From: Siphonodentalium dalli
Lineage: Eukaryota > Mollusca > Scaphopoda > Gadilida > Siphonodentaliidae
Length of the DNA: 64,000 nt
Direction of reading: 5' to 3'
Assembly: GCA_032622095.1 (NCBI GenBank)
Contig: CP136063.1
Location: 208,059,934 to 208,123,933, forward strand
A program made the position numbers and the translations under genes. Shown piece after piece: positions 24,186 to 35,830 of the stretch. The notes below the pieces were generated by a model, which was given only the letters and a program-made list of their open reading frames with translations, did not search any database and was not told where the DNA came from. Positions within the stretch are counted from its first letter, which is position 1; each line of letters opens with the position of its first letter.

Positions 24186-25613
24186 AGGAAGAGGGTTAAC
24201 GTGGAGCTGTTATTCGAATTTCGACACCGGATTGGTGGATGCAGCTTCTGGTCTACGCTGATTGGTCGGTTATCTTCTTTACAAAAAAATTCAACAATGG
24301 CGATCTGTTCTGATGTGTTTCTGTTAGGATTCTAGGATATCGGATATTTTGGATATTCGGTGTTTATTCTGGACGTTTCGCTGATAATAAAGGTAACCTA
24401 ATGTATATTTCCAACCCTCGCCATCAAAGATACTTTCTAAGAAGTCCCTATATGTGATTTCCATGCTCTGGAACTTTGTATGAACATTTGCAAGTCGCCC
24501 ATATTCGTTATATGTTGATGCACAAGCTATAAATAACATCGGAGAATCCGTGATGTCATTCCTGGCTGTCAGCTAAATGTTGCATGTTTGAAGTACTGTC
24601 TCGTGTCCATGTATATGATGTAATCTACACGTCATGTCTAAATGTGGAACTATGTTGTGAGTCGTGACGACCTTGCGTTCTATTGGCAACTGCTAAATGA
24701 CACCGCCCAGAAGTCTATTTTTATGCCGGTTACGTCATTGTGTTTTACTGGTAGCTTCTAAATGACATTGTTCAGAAGTACATGTTTATTTTCATGTCAG
24801 TGACGTCATTGTTCGTCACCAAAGATCTTCTTGACAACGTGTTCGTGTTTACCTGTGACATCATCGTGACCTCGTGTGTTTGTTTATTTACTTTGGAACA
24901 GTTTGTCACATGATGACCTGTACTAATAATAGGATGACCTCGTTCCATATTTGAACTTCCTGTTCTACATTTGAAGTCATTTCATGGTCAGAAATCTGAC
25001 TGTATTTTCATTGAACATTATTGGAGAGACTAGGACGAATTTTGTGCGAATTTTCTGCAGGCAGTTTAGATTTGTTTCAAACACTTAGTGTCATTCAATA
25101 ACTTTGAGAGTTGACTTTGATCAATTTTTTCTAAATATTTTTTTCAAATGTCAACTTAGAAAATTTAGATATTTGTCAGCCCGAATTTTCAGGTGTTGCC
25201 AAACTTGTATTTTTATGCAAATTTTATGACATATTAACCTGAACGTTTCCGACTTAGGCCACAGCAAGTAAATTTTTATTTTTTATTGCTATATTTTCAA
25301 CTTATTGTTATTATGGATAACCTTGTGTTATCATAGGTGGACTCTGTGGAATTTTGAAAATATTTTTCAAAATTTTTTCATTTGTGACTTAAGGCAATTT
25401 TTGCTTAGAGTTTGATGTAAGTTGTGTTGCTAGTTTGAATTTTAATCTCATTTTACATTGAGAATTTTTATAAATTCAACTTAGTAAATTTTGAGTAAGA
25501 TTAATTCACAAAATGTTCATGATGGTGATTTGAACTTGGTAAGTTTACAACAGTGAATTACAAACTGCGCAGTGCATTTCACACACTTGCTAACTTCTTA
25601 ATTTGACTAAAAC
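24186..25613 (+). other. Untranslated leader of the retrotransposon
   Basis: About 1.4 kb of AT-rich, T-rich leader between the primer-binding site and gag. No ORF was supported. Confidence 0.6.
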
Positions 25614-26678
25614 ATGGCAACTGGTGGTGGGACTAAACTAACAGAGGATGAGTTGAAATCTATCGCTCAAGTCTTCACATCAATGAAAGACAAACCAAAG
25701 GCAGACACGCCTGAAGATTTCGAAGCATGGATGAAGTCCTACGCAGGTAATGGCAGTAACAAACAAGAAGTCGGTGATGAAATCAAGAAGGTAGTAGTTA
25801 CAACAAAGCCAGTTAGAATGTCTTGTTTTTCAGGTGATAGAAAAACTGATGTCAGTTATGATTACTGGAAATATGAATTAGATTGTTTAATTGGTGATGG
25901 GATGTCAGAACGTGAAACAGTTAGTTGCATTAGGAGGCACATGAGAGGTGAAGCTGCTGATGTAATCATGAGTCTTGGGGCGAAAGCAGCGAGCAAGCAT
26001 ATGATTTCTAAACTTGATTCAGTCTATGGTAATTTAGAAACTCATGAGTCAATACTTGGTAAATTTTTCAGTGCTAAGCAAAGTGTGACTGAATCTGTTG
26101 TGCAATGGGGTGCAAGATTAGAAAGTATTATGAGCAAAGCTTTGTTAATGGAAGCTGTAAAGAAAGCAGATAGTGATAGTCTATTGAGAAATGTATTTTT
26201 TAATGGTCTTAGACAAGAACTTAAAGATATTTCTGCATATAAGATTGATAATGTTAATTCATTTGATGAACTTAGAATCATTTTAAGGACTATTGAGAAG
26301 GACCATGAGAAACCAAATCCACAGATTCACAAGGTAGCTCAGAACAATACTGAGTTAGATGATTTGAAGAAGATGGTCATAAACCTAACCAAAAAGGTAG
26401 ACAGTATGCAGCTGCATCAAAGCAGTGCAATGAGAGGAAATGGTGGACAACAGCGGAATCGCGACCGGAACTGGTAACCGCAAGATAGAGGTCGACATCA
26501 GTATGGCAGACAACATGGTGGTCAGCCACCAGACCAACAGTTCAGCAATGATCGGCCTGATGGTAGCCAACCAAACCAAGGGTTTAAGGGCAAGGTTACG
26601 TGCTGGTTTTGTGGTAAGGATGGCAATAAATCCTCTCAGTGGTATAAGAAGGCAAAAGGTAAGAATTTAAACTCCTAG
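25614..26678 (+). pseudogene. gag: gag (capsid plus degraded zinc knuckle), one in-frame stop
   Basis: The ATG at 25,614 has an A at -3. The first 287 codons contain a helical capsid domain of the type seen in Ty3 and PNMA-like Gag proteins: FSGDRKTDVSYDYWKYEL, IRRHMRGEAADVIMSLG, then a second helical lobe (VVQWGARLESIMSKAL ... NVFFNGLRQELKD) and a Gln/Asn-rich basic tail. A TAA at 26,475 interrupts the frame. The same frame continues to a TAG at 26,676 and includes a zinc-knuckle remnant (CWFCGKDG at 26,601) in which the usual histidine and last cysteine are replaced. The protein would form the virus-like particle and bind the element RNA. Confidence 0.85.
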
Positions 26679-26680
26679 AC

Positions 26681-27127
26681 ATTTGCAAATCAGGGCCGTC
26701 TGCAGATGGTAAAAATTATAACAGGCCTGAAATGGATCAAAATCCAACCGGTCTTTATGGTGAAACTACTGAGGTAGCTATTTGTGTTGAGGGAGTAAAT
26801 ACACAGTCACTTTTAGATAGTGGTTCAACTGTGTCTACTCTGAGTCAGTCATTTTATGATGAGAATTTATCTAATATTCCAATTCAACCTTTATCTACTG
26901 TGCTCAAAGTTGAATGTGCCGATGGAAAGTGTTTACCATACAGTGGTTATGTTTGTTGTAGTGTTGCATTTCCATCTTTAAATGGAAAAAATTCTCACAA
27001 TTGTTTGTTTCTCGTTGTTCCTGATAGTTTATACAGCAAAACAACACCAGTTCTGATTGGAACAAACATTCTAAAGACCTTGAGGTGGAATGCAAATTGC
27101 ATTTTGGTGAAAGGTATCTGCAATTAG
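26681..27127 (+). pseudogene. Retropepsin-like protease
   Basis: This frame differs from gag and is open from before the ATG at 26,732, so expression by frameshifting from gag is likely. It holds the aspartic protease signature LLDSGST (Asp at 26,816) and the downstream hydrophobic-glycine segment PVLIGTNIL typical of retropepsins. The frame is left near 27,110, where coding continues in another frame towards RT, so the domain itself is intact but its connection to pol is broken. Confidence 0.8.
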
Positions 27128-28640
27128 CGCCGCTATCTACACCATGGTATGTGTGTTTTCGTTGTCTTTCACTAAGGGAAAAGGAATTATGCAAAAACAA
27201 ATACATACTTGGCAATGCTAAAAGTGCCGAAAGCAGAAATACTGTACTAAATCCTAATTGTGAAAAAATCATTCATTGTTTTGTGGATAACAAAGTACCG
27301 TACAATCCAACTTGTGCTATGTTACAGCCAGTTTCCAATTCTGTATTGAATATTCAATCTTCTCTTGTGAATTACAATTTTTGTGATAAACAATTCCTGG
27401 AAGTATGTGTTTCAAACAATACAGATAAAACTATTTGCATATCACCAAAGAGTATTGTTTGCGAAATGCAACCTGTTTCAGTTGAAGATTTAAACAACAG
27501 ACCAGATGTTATTCCTAAAGGTTCTGAATCGGAGAAAATTTATCTAAGTTGTGATAATTCATCAAAGGATCAAACTGACATTGTACAAAGTTTATTAGTT
27601 GAATATTCAGATGTATTCTCCCACAGTGACTTTGATATAGGATATTATCCAGGAGTGAAGCATCGCATTGATTTGACAGATGAAATTCCATTCAAGCAAC
27701 GACACAGACCGATTCCATCTGGCATAATTCAAGAAGTGAGAGATCACCTTCACCAGCTTTTGGCAGCAGGGGTCATTCGTAAATCTTGGAGTCCTTATGC
27801 TTCCAACATGCTACTTGTGAGAAAGAAATCAGGTGAGCTCAGAGTATTGTAGATTTCCGTGTTCTCAACAACAAGACTGTTAAAGATTCTTATTCACTTC
27901 CTCGTATGGAAGAATTGTTGGATCGTTTGGCTGGAAATTCATACTTTTCTCTTCTGGATCTTCGTTCTTCGTTTTATCAAATTGAAATCCAAGTGGAACA
28001 TAAATCACGTACAGCATTTAATGCCGGTAATCTTGGATTTTATGAGTGCAACCGTATGGCTATGGGTCTTTGTGGATCCCCTTCGACATTTCAAAGAGTA
28101 ATGTAGCAATGTTTGGACGGATTGAATTTAGACATATGTAGTGTTTATATTGATGACGTCATAGTGTATTCTAACTCATTTGAGGACCATATTGATCATC
28201 TTAGAAGAGTGTTTCAGAGATTCCGAGAGTGTGGAGTGAAGATGTCACCAAAGAAATGTAAGCTGCTGAGGCAAGAGGTAATGTATGTTTGACATAAGGT
28301 GTCCAAAAATGGTGTTAGTCCGGATCCATCCAAGATTGAGAAGATAATGGAATGGCCTACACCTTCCAATGGAGATGAACTCAGACGTTTTCTTGGTTTT
28401 GCATCTTATTACAGAAAATTCGTCTGACAGTTTTCTCAAATTGCTCGCCCATTATCGGATATTTTACCACCGACCACAGAAGCTAAGAAAAAAGGTAAGA
28501 AAAAATCTAAACCTAGTGCATGGGTGTGGGGAGAAGACCAGGACAAGTCTTTCAATCAGCTCAAAGAGTGTTTAAGTACACCTCCTGTACTTGGGTATCC
28601 AGATTATTCTAAAAAGTTTGAATTACATACAGACTTGGAC
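27085..28640 (+). pseudogene. pol: Reverse transcriptase domain, multiply broken
   Basis: 27,085-27,851 gives the spacer and the N-terminal RT block (DIGYYPGVKHRIDL, VIRKSWSPYASNMLLVRKK). A frameshift near 27,850 moves to a frame with YFSLLDLRSSFYQIEI, CNRMAMGLCGSPSTFQ and the catalytic VYIDD (28,143-28,157, the Y-x-D-D box), followed by thumb and connection sequence (LGFASYYRKFV, FNQLKECLSTPPVLGYPDYS). In-frame stops are at 28,104 (TAG), 28,290 (TGA) and 28,425 (TGA). A further frameshift with loss of a few codons falls near 28,640 at the start of RNase H. The product would copy element RNA into DNA. This copy cannot make it. Confidence 0.88.
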
Positions 28641-30277
28641 TTGGTGATGTACTGTACCAAGAATATGAAGGTCACAATAGAGTCATTGCTTATGCCAGTC
28701 GAAGTTTAAATGCAGCAGAAAAGAACTACCCTGCACATAAACTGGAATTTCTTAGTCTTAAGTGGGCAGTTACAGACAAATTCATGGATTACTTGTATGG
28801 CAACAAATTTGTGGTGTTTACTGACAATAATCCACTTACCTATGTTCTTTCTACAGCAAAACTGGATGCAACTGCTCATCGATGGCTCGCAGCTCTCTCT
28901 GCATATCACTTCGAGATCTTTTACCGACCCGGCAAATCCAATGCAGATGGCATGTCACGCCTTCCATCCAAGCAGGATATGGAGGACAACCACAAGATTT
29001 CAAGTGAATCTGTGAAGACTGTGTGCAAATCCATGCAATGTCTGCAGCCTTATGTCCAGTCTTTGTGCTTCTCAGAGAATGTGATTGATGATTTTGATCA
29101 AGGTATGGAGTTAGATGATATGACACCTATTGACTGGCGAAGACTGCAGAACAAGGACGCATTGATTGGACCATGGATGACAGCAGTGAGAAGTGGTACT
29201 CGTCCAAACAAAGGTACGTTTGAGCCATCCAAAGAGAATTATGCCTTTTTCAGGAATTTCAATTCATTGAGGCTACAACGAGGTGCACTCTTTCGTGAAA
29301 CAACCATTGATGGTCAACTCAAACACCAGCTTCTGCTTCCTTCGTCTCAAGTGGAAATGGTTTTAAAACATCTTCATTATCATGTTGGCCATCCCGGAAG
29401 ACACAGAACAGTAAGTCTGATTAAAGATAGGTTCTATTGGCCTGGAACTGATTCAATGGTGGAAAGATACATTCAAAATTGTGACAGATGTGTAAGACGC
29501 AAGTCGTCAATGCACGTAAAATCTCCACTTGTTTCAATTACAACTTCTCAGCCAATGGAATTGTTATGCATAGATTTTCTGAGTCTTGAAACATGTAAGG
29601 GAGGATACCAATACATTCTTGTAGTTACGGATCATTTTACCAAATACGCTCAGGCATTTCCATGCAAAAATCAGACTGCCAAGACAACAGCAGATGTGTT
29701 ATTTAACAATTTCATTTCTCGTTATTCCTTTCCCTCCAGATTACACTCAGATCAGGGCCCTTGTTTTAAGTCTAACTTAATCAAGGAGTTATGTCGACTG
29801 TGTGGAATCGAAAAGTCGAGAACGACTCCTTATCATCCTATGGGGAATGGAATAACTGAGAGATTTAATCGCACTCTGCTGGGGATGCTTGGCACTCTGA
29901 ATCCTGAACAAAAACAGGATTGGAAACTGTATGTTGCACATTTAGTGCATGCCTACAACTGTACGCGACACGATACTACAGGATATTCTCCTTTCTTCTT
30001 GATGTTTCATCCGAGGCATCCTGTGGATGTTATGTTCGGTTTGAATACTGATGTTAATTGTGATTCTTCGGTAGAGGAGTATGTTTCAGATTTACGTAAG
30101 AAACTTTCGGCAGCATATGCCACTGCATCGAAGGCTACAGGGAAGGCACAACAACATCAGCAACAAAACTTCAACAAGAAGGCCCGTGGTGCTCTTGTCA
30201 ATCCAGGAGATCGTGTTTTGGTCAAAACACTAGCATTCGATGGACGCCACAAAATTGCAGATCGTTTTAACAAATAA
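28641..30277 (+). pseudogene. pol: RNase H and integrase region
   Basis: This long open stretch begins inside RNase H (VIAYASRSLN, EFLSLKWAV, VVFTDNNPLTYVL, RPGKSNADGMSRL). It continues with the integrase: an HHCC zinc-binding N terminus (HYHVGHPGRHR with CDRC at 29,479), then a D,D35E core with Asp at 29,573, Asp at 29,750 and Glu at 29,858, the last two being 36 codons apart as expected. The C-terminal domain follows (NPGDRVLVK). The first RNase H acidic block is damaged by the frameshift at 28,640. A TAA at 30,275 interrupts the C-terminal domain but the same frame continues beyond it. Confidence 0.9.
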
Positions 30278-30936
30278 GTATACACAGTGATTGAACAGCC
30301 TAATGATGATATACCAGTGTTTGTTGTTGCAAGCGATGATGGGAAAGTCCGGACACTGCACAGGAACCATTTGTTGCCAGTAAGCAGTCTACCTCTTGAA
30401 GACGTAGAGATACCTAGCACAGAGGATACTCTTGATGATGGTTCAGCCTTACAGAGCAATGAAGTTCCTGACATTGGTTCGACAATCGCTGACAAAGAAC
30501 CCGATGAGGACTTGGACATGTATGTTTTTTCGCATATGGATGTGGAACATAATAATGGGGTAAGTGAAGAGTTCAACCCACAGGGTGATTCAAATAGTCA
30601 CCAAGGGGTAGATACTAGGTTGAACTTGAAAGCGTTCCGGAACGTGGTAATGTTACTGAGAAAACTGAGGTTGCACATGTAACGGTAGATTTATCTTCTT
30701 CTGAAACTGAAGAGATAGTGCTTCCAGTACCTCAGGTAAGGAGGTCATTGAGAGAGCGTAAACTCCCAAGTTATTTGTCAGAGTATCAGGTTAACAAACA
30801 ATCAATAAATACAAATCCTGGAAATGTTTCAACAAGGTTTGAAGTGTTCAAATGGCTAATGGACAATGATGTTCTTAAAGATATTCCAATTGATAATTTC
30901 AAGCAGATCTGTTCGTCCATTATACAAACAAAATGA
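30278..30936 (+). pseudogene. pol: C-terminal tail of pol
   Basis: After the TAA the same frame carries the GPY/F-like end of integrase (YTVIEQPNDDIPVFVV, LHRNHLLPV) and an acidic linker to a stop at 30,680. Near 30,650 coding passes to another frame that ends VRRSLRERKLPSYLSEYQV, a basic motif common at the end of Ty3/gypsy polyproteins, and stops at 30,934. Confidence 0.75.
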
Positions 30937-31544
30937 ATTATGTTTGTCACGTTTCTAATTTCACTTTGATATATCATTGCAGAATCCAACATCACACCTC
31001 ACCTAAACAGAAGGCGTACCGATGTAACTTATATATATGTCTGGAGACCCAGGGTTGCCATCGACCATCCTGGTGTACCAGTATGTATAATGCGATTGCA
31101 AAGGTGTGTAAATTGTAATCTGATGAGGTCTAGTGGAATATTTTGTGTACATATTGTTTTAATATTGTAATCATGTCATATATTGATTGTGTAAGAACGT
31201 TGAGAAAAAATCTGAGTTAAAAAATATTCTTGCTCTAATTGTTTAACAACAAAAAAATAGTTCATTTGAAATGTTGATTAGTTTTTGTTATATATACCTT
31301 TGTCTGAAGATTGTATAATTTGTATTGTATCTTCATGTGATATATATTGTCTGAGTGATTTAACATATATTTAGTCTGAGCTATTGGATATGTTACGTGG
31401 GTTTCTTTTGTTATTCCACCCGCAGTGAGCATGGCAATAGAGCTAAACTGCATGTTCTGTGAGAGACTCTTTGTGATATAGCCAATAGTTACAGCAGTTA
31501 CTGTTGGGTCAGCAATGACAAGAATGTCATTTTTTTTTCATCAT

Positions 31545-31553
31545 GGGGGAGGA
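31545..31553 (+). other. Polypurine tract
   Basis: GGGGGAGGA directly abuts the 3' LTR start (TGTAATAG at 31,554), as expected for the plus-strand primer. Confidence 0.85.
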
Positions 31554-32216
31554 TGTAATAGTGTGGTAATTTATGGTAATCTTATCTTCTAAACAGTTTT
31601 AATATTAACCGACAAAACAGGGTTAACTTATTCCAATATTTCTATTGTATTCTTATTTTATACTAACACGCACATGCGCAGTTTGTATTGTCATATTTCC
31701 TTATCTGGCCAACCAATCACATAGTGAATATTGGGTGAGTTCATTATTTCTCATGCTCCATTTTTTCCCGCCATGAACTAATCTGTTCTCTTTCTCAAGT
31801 TGTCACCGTCCATGGCGGATGCTCCTGTTTAGCGGTCTTCAATTTATTCAATAGTGGTAAGACGTGGCCTTGTCGGACTGACAGGTAATTATCAATTTTA
31901 TAGTTATATATGCTTTTACTATTGTTGCTACCCAACAATTTTATATCTCTTATAATTTATTTAAAACTCTGAAACCAGTAGATTGTATTTTGTGATAGAC
32001 TTTATCAAAGTCTCTAATTTAGTGAAATATAATAAAACCCCATTTTTATATAATGTTTTCATGTCATTATAAATGGCTACATTTTTGTAAAGCCTGTGCA
32101 TATTTTGATTTGAGGTAAAGTTCTTTTGTGCCATTTTAGTTTGTGAACAATTTGGAATTAGTTTGCATAATTGCGATGCCAAAATATAATTCTAATGCAT
32201 GTTGTTCAATTTCTTT
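31554..32216 (+). repeat. 3' LTR, first part
   Basis: It matches 23,342-24,008 with roughly ten substitutions and a 3-bp deletion, then breaks off inside TTCTTTT where the next element enters. Confidence 0.92.
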
Positions 32217-32271
32217 TCATGTCGAGTTAACTGTGACTAAATCCAGAGCCATCTGAACCGCACTGGGTTAT

Positions 32272-32343
32272 TGCATACCGGCCGCTAGCGTTAGTTAATT
32301 AGACAGCGCTGTCTAATTAACTAACGCTGACGGCCGGTATGCC
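32272..32343. repeat. Subterminal palindrome of the HINE-like element
   Basis: GCATACCGGCCG...TTAGTTAATTAGACAGCG folds back perfectly over most of its length onto the complement ending GGCCGGTATGC, centred at AGCGCT near 32,307. Confidence 0.85.
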
Positions 32344-32848
32344 GGTAATCACAGTGACAACACAGCTCATATGTTTACCCTTTAAGGCTTGTTATACTAA
32401 TTAATTTGCAGTCAGCTGCTTAGATATGTCTTCATAAGCAATGTATATCACGTTTCAAATTTCATTTTTTTAATTAAATTTTTTTTTTTTTACATTTTTA
32501 GATCCTCAGTCCGGCCTAATATACACCATAAAACTGTCTTTTTCATTGCAAGTTTATAATTTTAAATTTTAAATTCAAAGTTTAACTTTAAAAAAAAAAT
32601 TATTTAATTTTGATGATTTTTTTAAAACCTGAATCTGAAATGATAAATAAACGAAATTAAAAGTTTTAAAACCTCACTTACATTTTAAAAGGAAGACCGG
32701 TAGCAAGACACTCTTTTTAGGTATGGTAACTGGTAGCAAACTAATCTTCCGAAAATTTTCTGAGTTTTCTCCGCCTAAACTCAGCTATAATATTTTGGTC
32801 GGCATCTATGAACCGACAAAATAGGAACCAAACAAATATACCGTGCCA

Positions 32849-33842
32849 GTATAAGAAGTATTAAATAGTTTGCTGATGACTGAGAATATCCCAACCGCAC
32901 CCACGCCCAGGTCTGGTAAATTGAAAATAAATCAAAGTTCCCGTGGATATATTTTCGATTCGAAAACGGCTATATGTCGGGAGAATATAGCTCTATAATA
33001 TCCAATAAATAGAATCATATGCTGTGACTTAATATTTCAAGATATAACGGTTTCAAAGTGAAACGTTCTGACAGCCGCGCAGGCCTTGTGTATAAGAAGT
33101 AGTTAATAGTTTGCTGATGACTGTGAATATCCCAACCGCACCCACACCCAGGTCTGGTAAATTGAAAATAAATCAAAGTTCCCGTGGATATATTTTCGAT
33201 TCGAAAACGGCTATATGTCGGGAGAATATAGCTCTATAATATCCAATAATAGAATCATATGCTGTGACTTAATATTTCAAGATATAGCGGTTTCAAAGTG
33301 AAACTTTCTGACAGCCGCGCAGGCCTTGTGTATAAGAAGTAGTAAATAGTTTGCTGATGACTGTGAATATCCCAACCGCACCCACACCCAGGTCTGGTAA
33401 ATTGAAAATAAATCAAAGTTCCCGTGGATATATTTTCGATTCGAAAACGGCTATATGTCGGGAGAATATAGCTCTATAATAACCAATAAATAGAATCATA
33501 TGCGGTGACTTAATATTTCAAGATATAACAGTTTCAAAGTGAAACGTTCTGGGCAGCCGCGCGAGCCTTCTGTATAAGAAGTATTAAATAGTTTGCCGAT
33601 GACTGTGAATATCCCAACCGCACCCACACCCAGGTCTGGTAAATTGAAAATAAATCAAAGTTCCCGTGGATATATTTTCGATTGGAAAACGGCTATATGT
33701 CGGGAGAATATAGCTCTATAATATCCAATAAAGATATTCATATGGGCTGACTAAATATTTCACGATATAGCGGTTTCGGAGTGAAGCATTCTGGGCAGCC
33801 GCGAGCCTTTGGTATAATAAGTCTGTCCGCACCCACACCCAG
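32849..33842. repeat. ~241-bp tandem repeat, four copies plus a partial
   Basis: Copies start GTATAAGAAGTA at 32,849, 33,090, 33,330 and 33,572, with a truncated copy at 33,812. They share AACCGCACCCACRCCCAGGT and AACGGCTATATGTCGGGAGA. The copies are very alike, suggesting recent expansion or homogenisation. Confidence 0.95.
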
Positions 33843-34694
33843 CATTTCGTTCTCGCTCCATTAAAAAAGAAGTCCGTGTGACAGGCTAATTACCTTACGC
33901 CATGTTAAAAATAGCTTTACCAGGCCCAGTCCGTCGGCGGTAGATTAAGGGTTATGTCCCCGCAGTCTGCTATCTTGCATGTGGGTAAGTTACATAATCA
34001 TGTGACACATCGAAAAATAAGCTGATACTATATATCGCATTTTTTTTATTTCATTAAACTTCAGCTTTTGACAAAAACGAAATGTACCAAGTGTATAATT
34101 GGAATCCGCGGTTGTGGTTTGAGACTTCAATGGCTCGAATCCGTTGATAAATACGGAAATTACCCATGTACATGTATAAATAAAAATATAATCTACACCC
34201 GAAATTAGAAAGAACTGAATTCATACAATTAGCGATAAAAACACGTTCATGCACGATCGTTTGCGCATTGTTTATAGGAAATACATGGTTTTGGGTTCCG
34301 TTTGCATTGAACGAACTAAAGCGTTAAATTGTCGTTTTGGAAACTAATTCAATTATATTTTTGCTGATTTTCTAAAAAATATAATTTGTTTGATAACTTT
34401 GTTTTGCTGCGTCATAATTGTTTTTATCGTTTTATTGGCTAATTGCAATTCTGTTTTTCCTTTAAAAACAACAATACAATTTAACATTTTATACATCGAA
34501 TAATAAACAGTGATTAATTTGCCAGGGTGCCCTGTCCATGCTCCCACAGGCTGAGATATGAAAGGAATATGGAGAGCTAATTAATTACTGGTTGTATGCT
34601 GGAGTCACCGTATTGTATAAAGCCAGTGCGGTTCACACCCAGGCGCCCTGCATTAGTGCTGGGAGTATATTTTAGTCACAGATAACTCGACATG

Positions 34695-34844
34695 TACAGG
34701 GCTACAAAAAGTTAACAAGTTTACAAATATTTGATTTATCATATCGATGTATATAAAGAATATTACTTGCATCTTTAAACGGACTTGTTATTCTATTGTG
34801 AACCCAACCACCCTGAGATTCGGAACATAGAACGTTCTAGTTCA
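34695..34844 (+). repeat. 3' LTR, second part
   Basis: It resumes at (T)ACAGGGCTACAAAAAGTTAA and matches 24,009-24,165 apart from an 8-bp difference and a few substitutions. It ends TAGTTCA. Confidence 0.92.
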
Positions 34845-35830
34845 ATAATCCAAGATGGCGTTCGATATGGCGGCCAATTTTAATTTTAAAACTTAGTAAA
34901 CGGGCATACGACAAATACAGAAAAGGAACATCCCCAGTGGTATATTATATATCATTGTACTGACTACATAGGTATATTTTCATATCAAACATTAGATTTA
35001 GCATTAATCCATATTATCAATTGATGAAATAATTAGACAAACAACTTAACCACCCCTACAGTCACAAACTTCCACACAAATGGGGCCACTGGGGATTGTA
35101 GTACAGGCCAAAAAGAAATGAGCACACATTTTGGATTTCAATTCATTAGTGCTGAATACGATAAAGAAAAAAAAGTTTGAAGTCACGCACACTATTGCGC
35201 ATAATGGCGGCCAACATGGCAGTTAAGTTTAATGTCAACACTCTGTGAACAACTAATACGATACGCGGGCAAAGAATGCCTCATATGGTATTACGTATGC
35301 GATGTATTAGCTAGAATGTGTTTCCATTATTAAATGGCAATTTATTGTTTGCGTGAGACCAAAATATGGTGGTCAAGTATATAGACAAAAAATCAGATGA
35401 GCTTTGTCATATCTCAAATTTATATAATAACACTTCGTGAAAAAAATACTGAAAAACAGGACAAATGACGTCTCCATTGGTATATATTGTGGCGATTCAT
35501 TACATTCATTTCATTACATTAGTCATATGAAATAGTAGTTTTGTCATTAACATATCTTCTAATTTGCGAAATAATAAACACAAAACTCAACATTCCTCAT
35601 CTCTAAAGTTATATCATTGCGCACAAAGGTACTTCTGAGAATCGTAGCCAAGAATAAAACAACAAATGCGCTGTTGTAGATGTCATTTTGTGCGACATAA
35701 TTATGTGAGAACCACACTCGCTATCAGAGGGATCTCAAAATACAAGATGGCATCCCACAATGTGGATGTCACTTCAATTTTGCGAAGAAGTACAACAGCC
35801 AGAGAAGAGACGTCCTTTGTGATGCTTTGC
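34845..35830 (+). repeat. Left inverted arm, part 2 (tandem unit array resumes)
   Basis: From ATAATCCAAGATGGCGTTCG the host element continues. The word GGAACRTCCCCAGTGG lies at about 23,057 and again at about 34,926. With the retrotransposon removed the period is about 367 bp. More diverged units follow with ATAATGGCGGCCAACATGG near 35,200 and ACAAGATGGCATCCCACAAT near 35,740. Confidence 0.75.

Larger units (their letters stand above)
32217..34694. mobile_element. Helentron/HINE-like non-autonomous element in the 3' LTR
   Basis: The ends are inverted: CATGTCGAGTTAACTGTGAC (from 32,218) against the reverse complement of the right end, CATGTCGAGTTATCTGTGAC (to 34,694). The uninterrupted 5' LTR reads TTCTTTTACAGGG, so insertion between two T residues accounts for the junctions without any target duplication. 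The interior holds a strong palindrome next to the left end and a 241-bp tandem array. Short inverted ends, T-T insertion without duplication and a minisatellite core are the reported hallmarks of Helentron-derived HINEs and of bivalve pearl elements. No Rep/helicase is encoded. A TA target duplication with one lost base is the alternative. Confidence 0.7.
23342..34844 (+). mobile_element. Ty3/gypsy LTR retrotransposon, full length but mutated
   Basis: The element has two LTRs starting TGTAATAGTG, a primer-binding site, gag, protease, RT, RNase H and integrase in Ty3/gypsy order, and a polypurine tract. It is bounded by a 4-bp duplication ATAA (23,338-23,341 and 34,845-34,848). The pre-insertion site is visible in the sister arm of the host element. 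By eye the LTRs differ by about 15 substitutions over ~810 bp, so the insertion is fairly young, yet the genes carry several stops and frameshifts. The 3' LTR is split by a later insertion. Confidence 0.93.

Noticed and set aside
28706-30576. Minus-strand frames across pol, including 30,157-30,576
   Set aside because: They are shadows of the plus-strand RNase H/integrase gene, which has clear catalytic motifs.
32849-33842. CRISPR array
   Set aside because: The 241-bp units are contiguous tandem repeats without unique spacers, in eukaryotic DNA.
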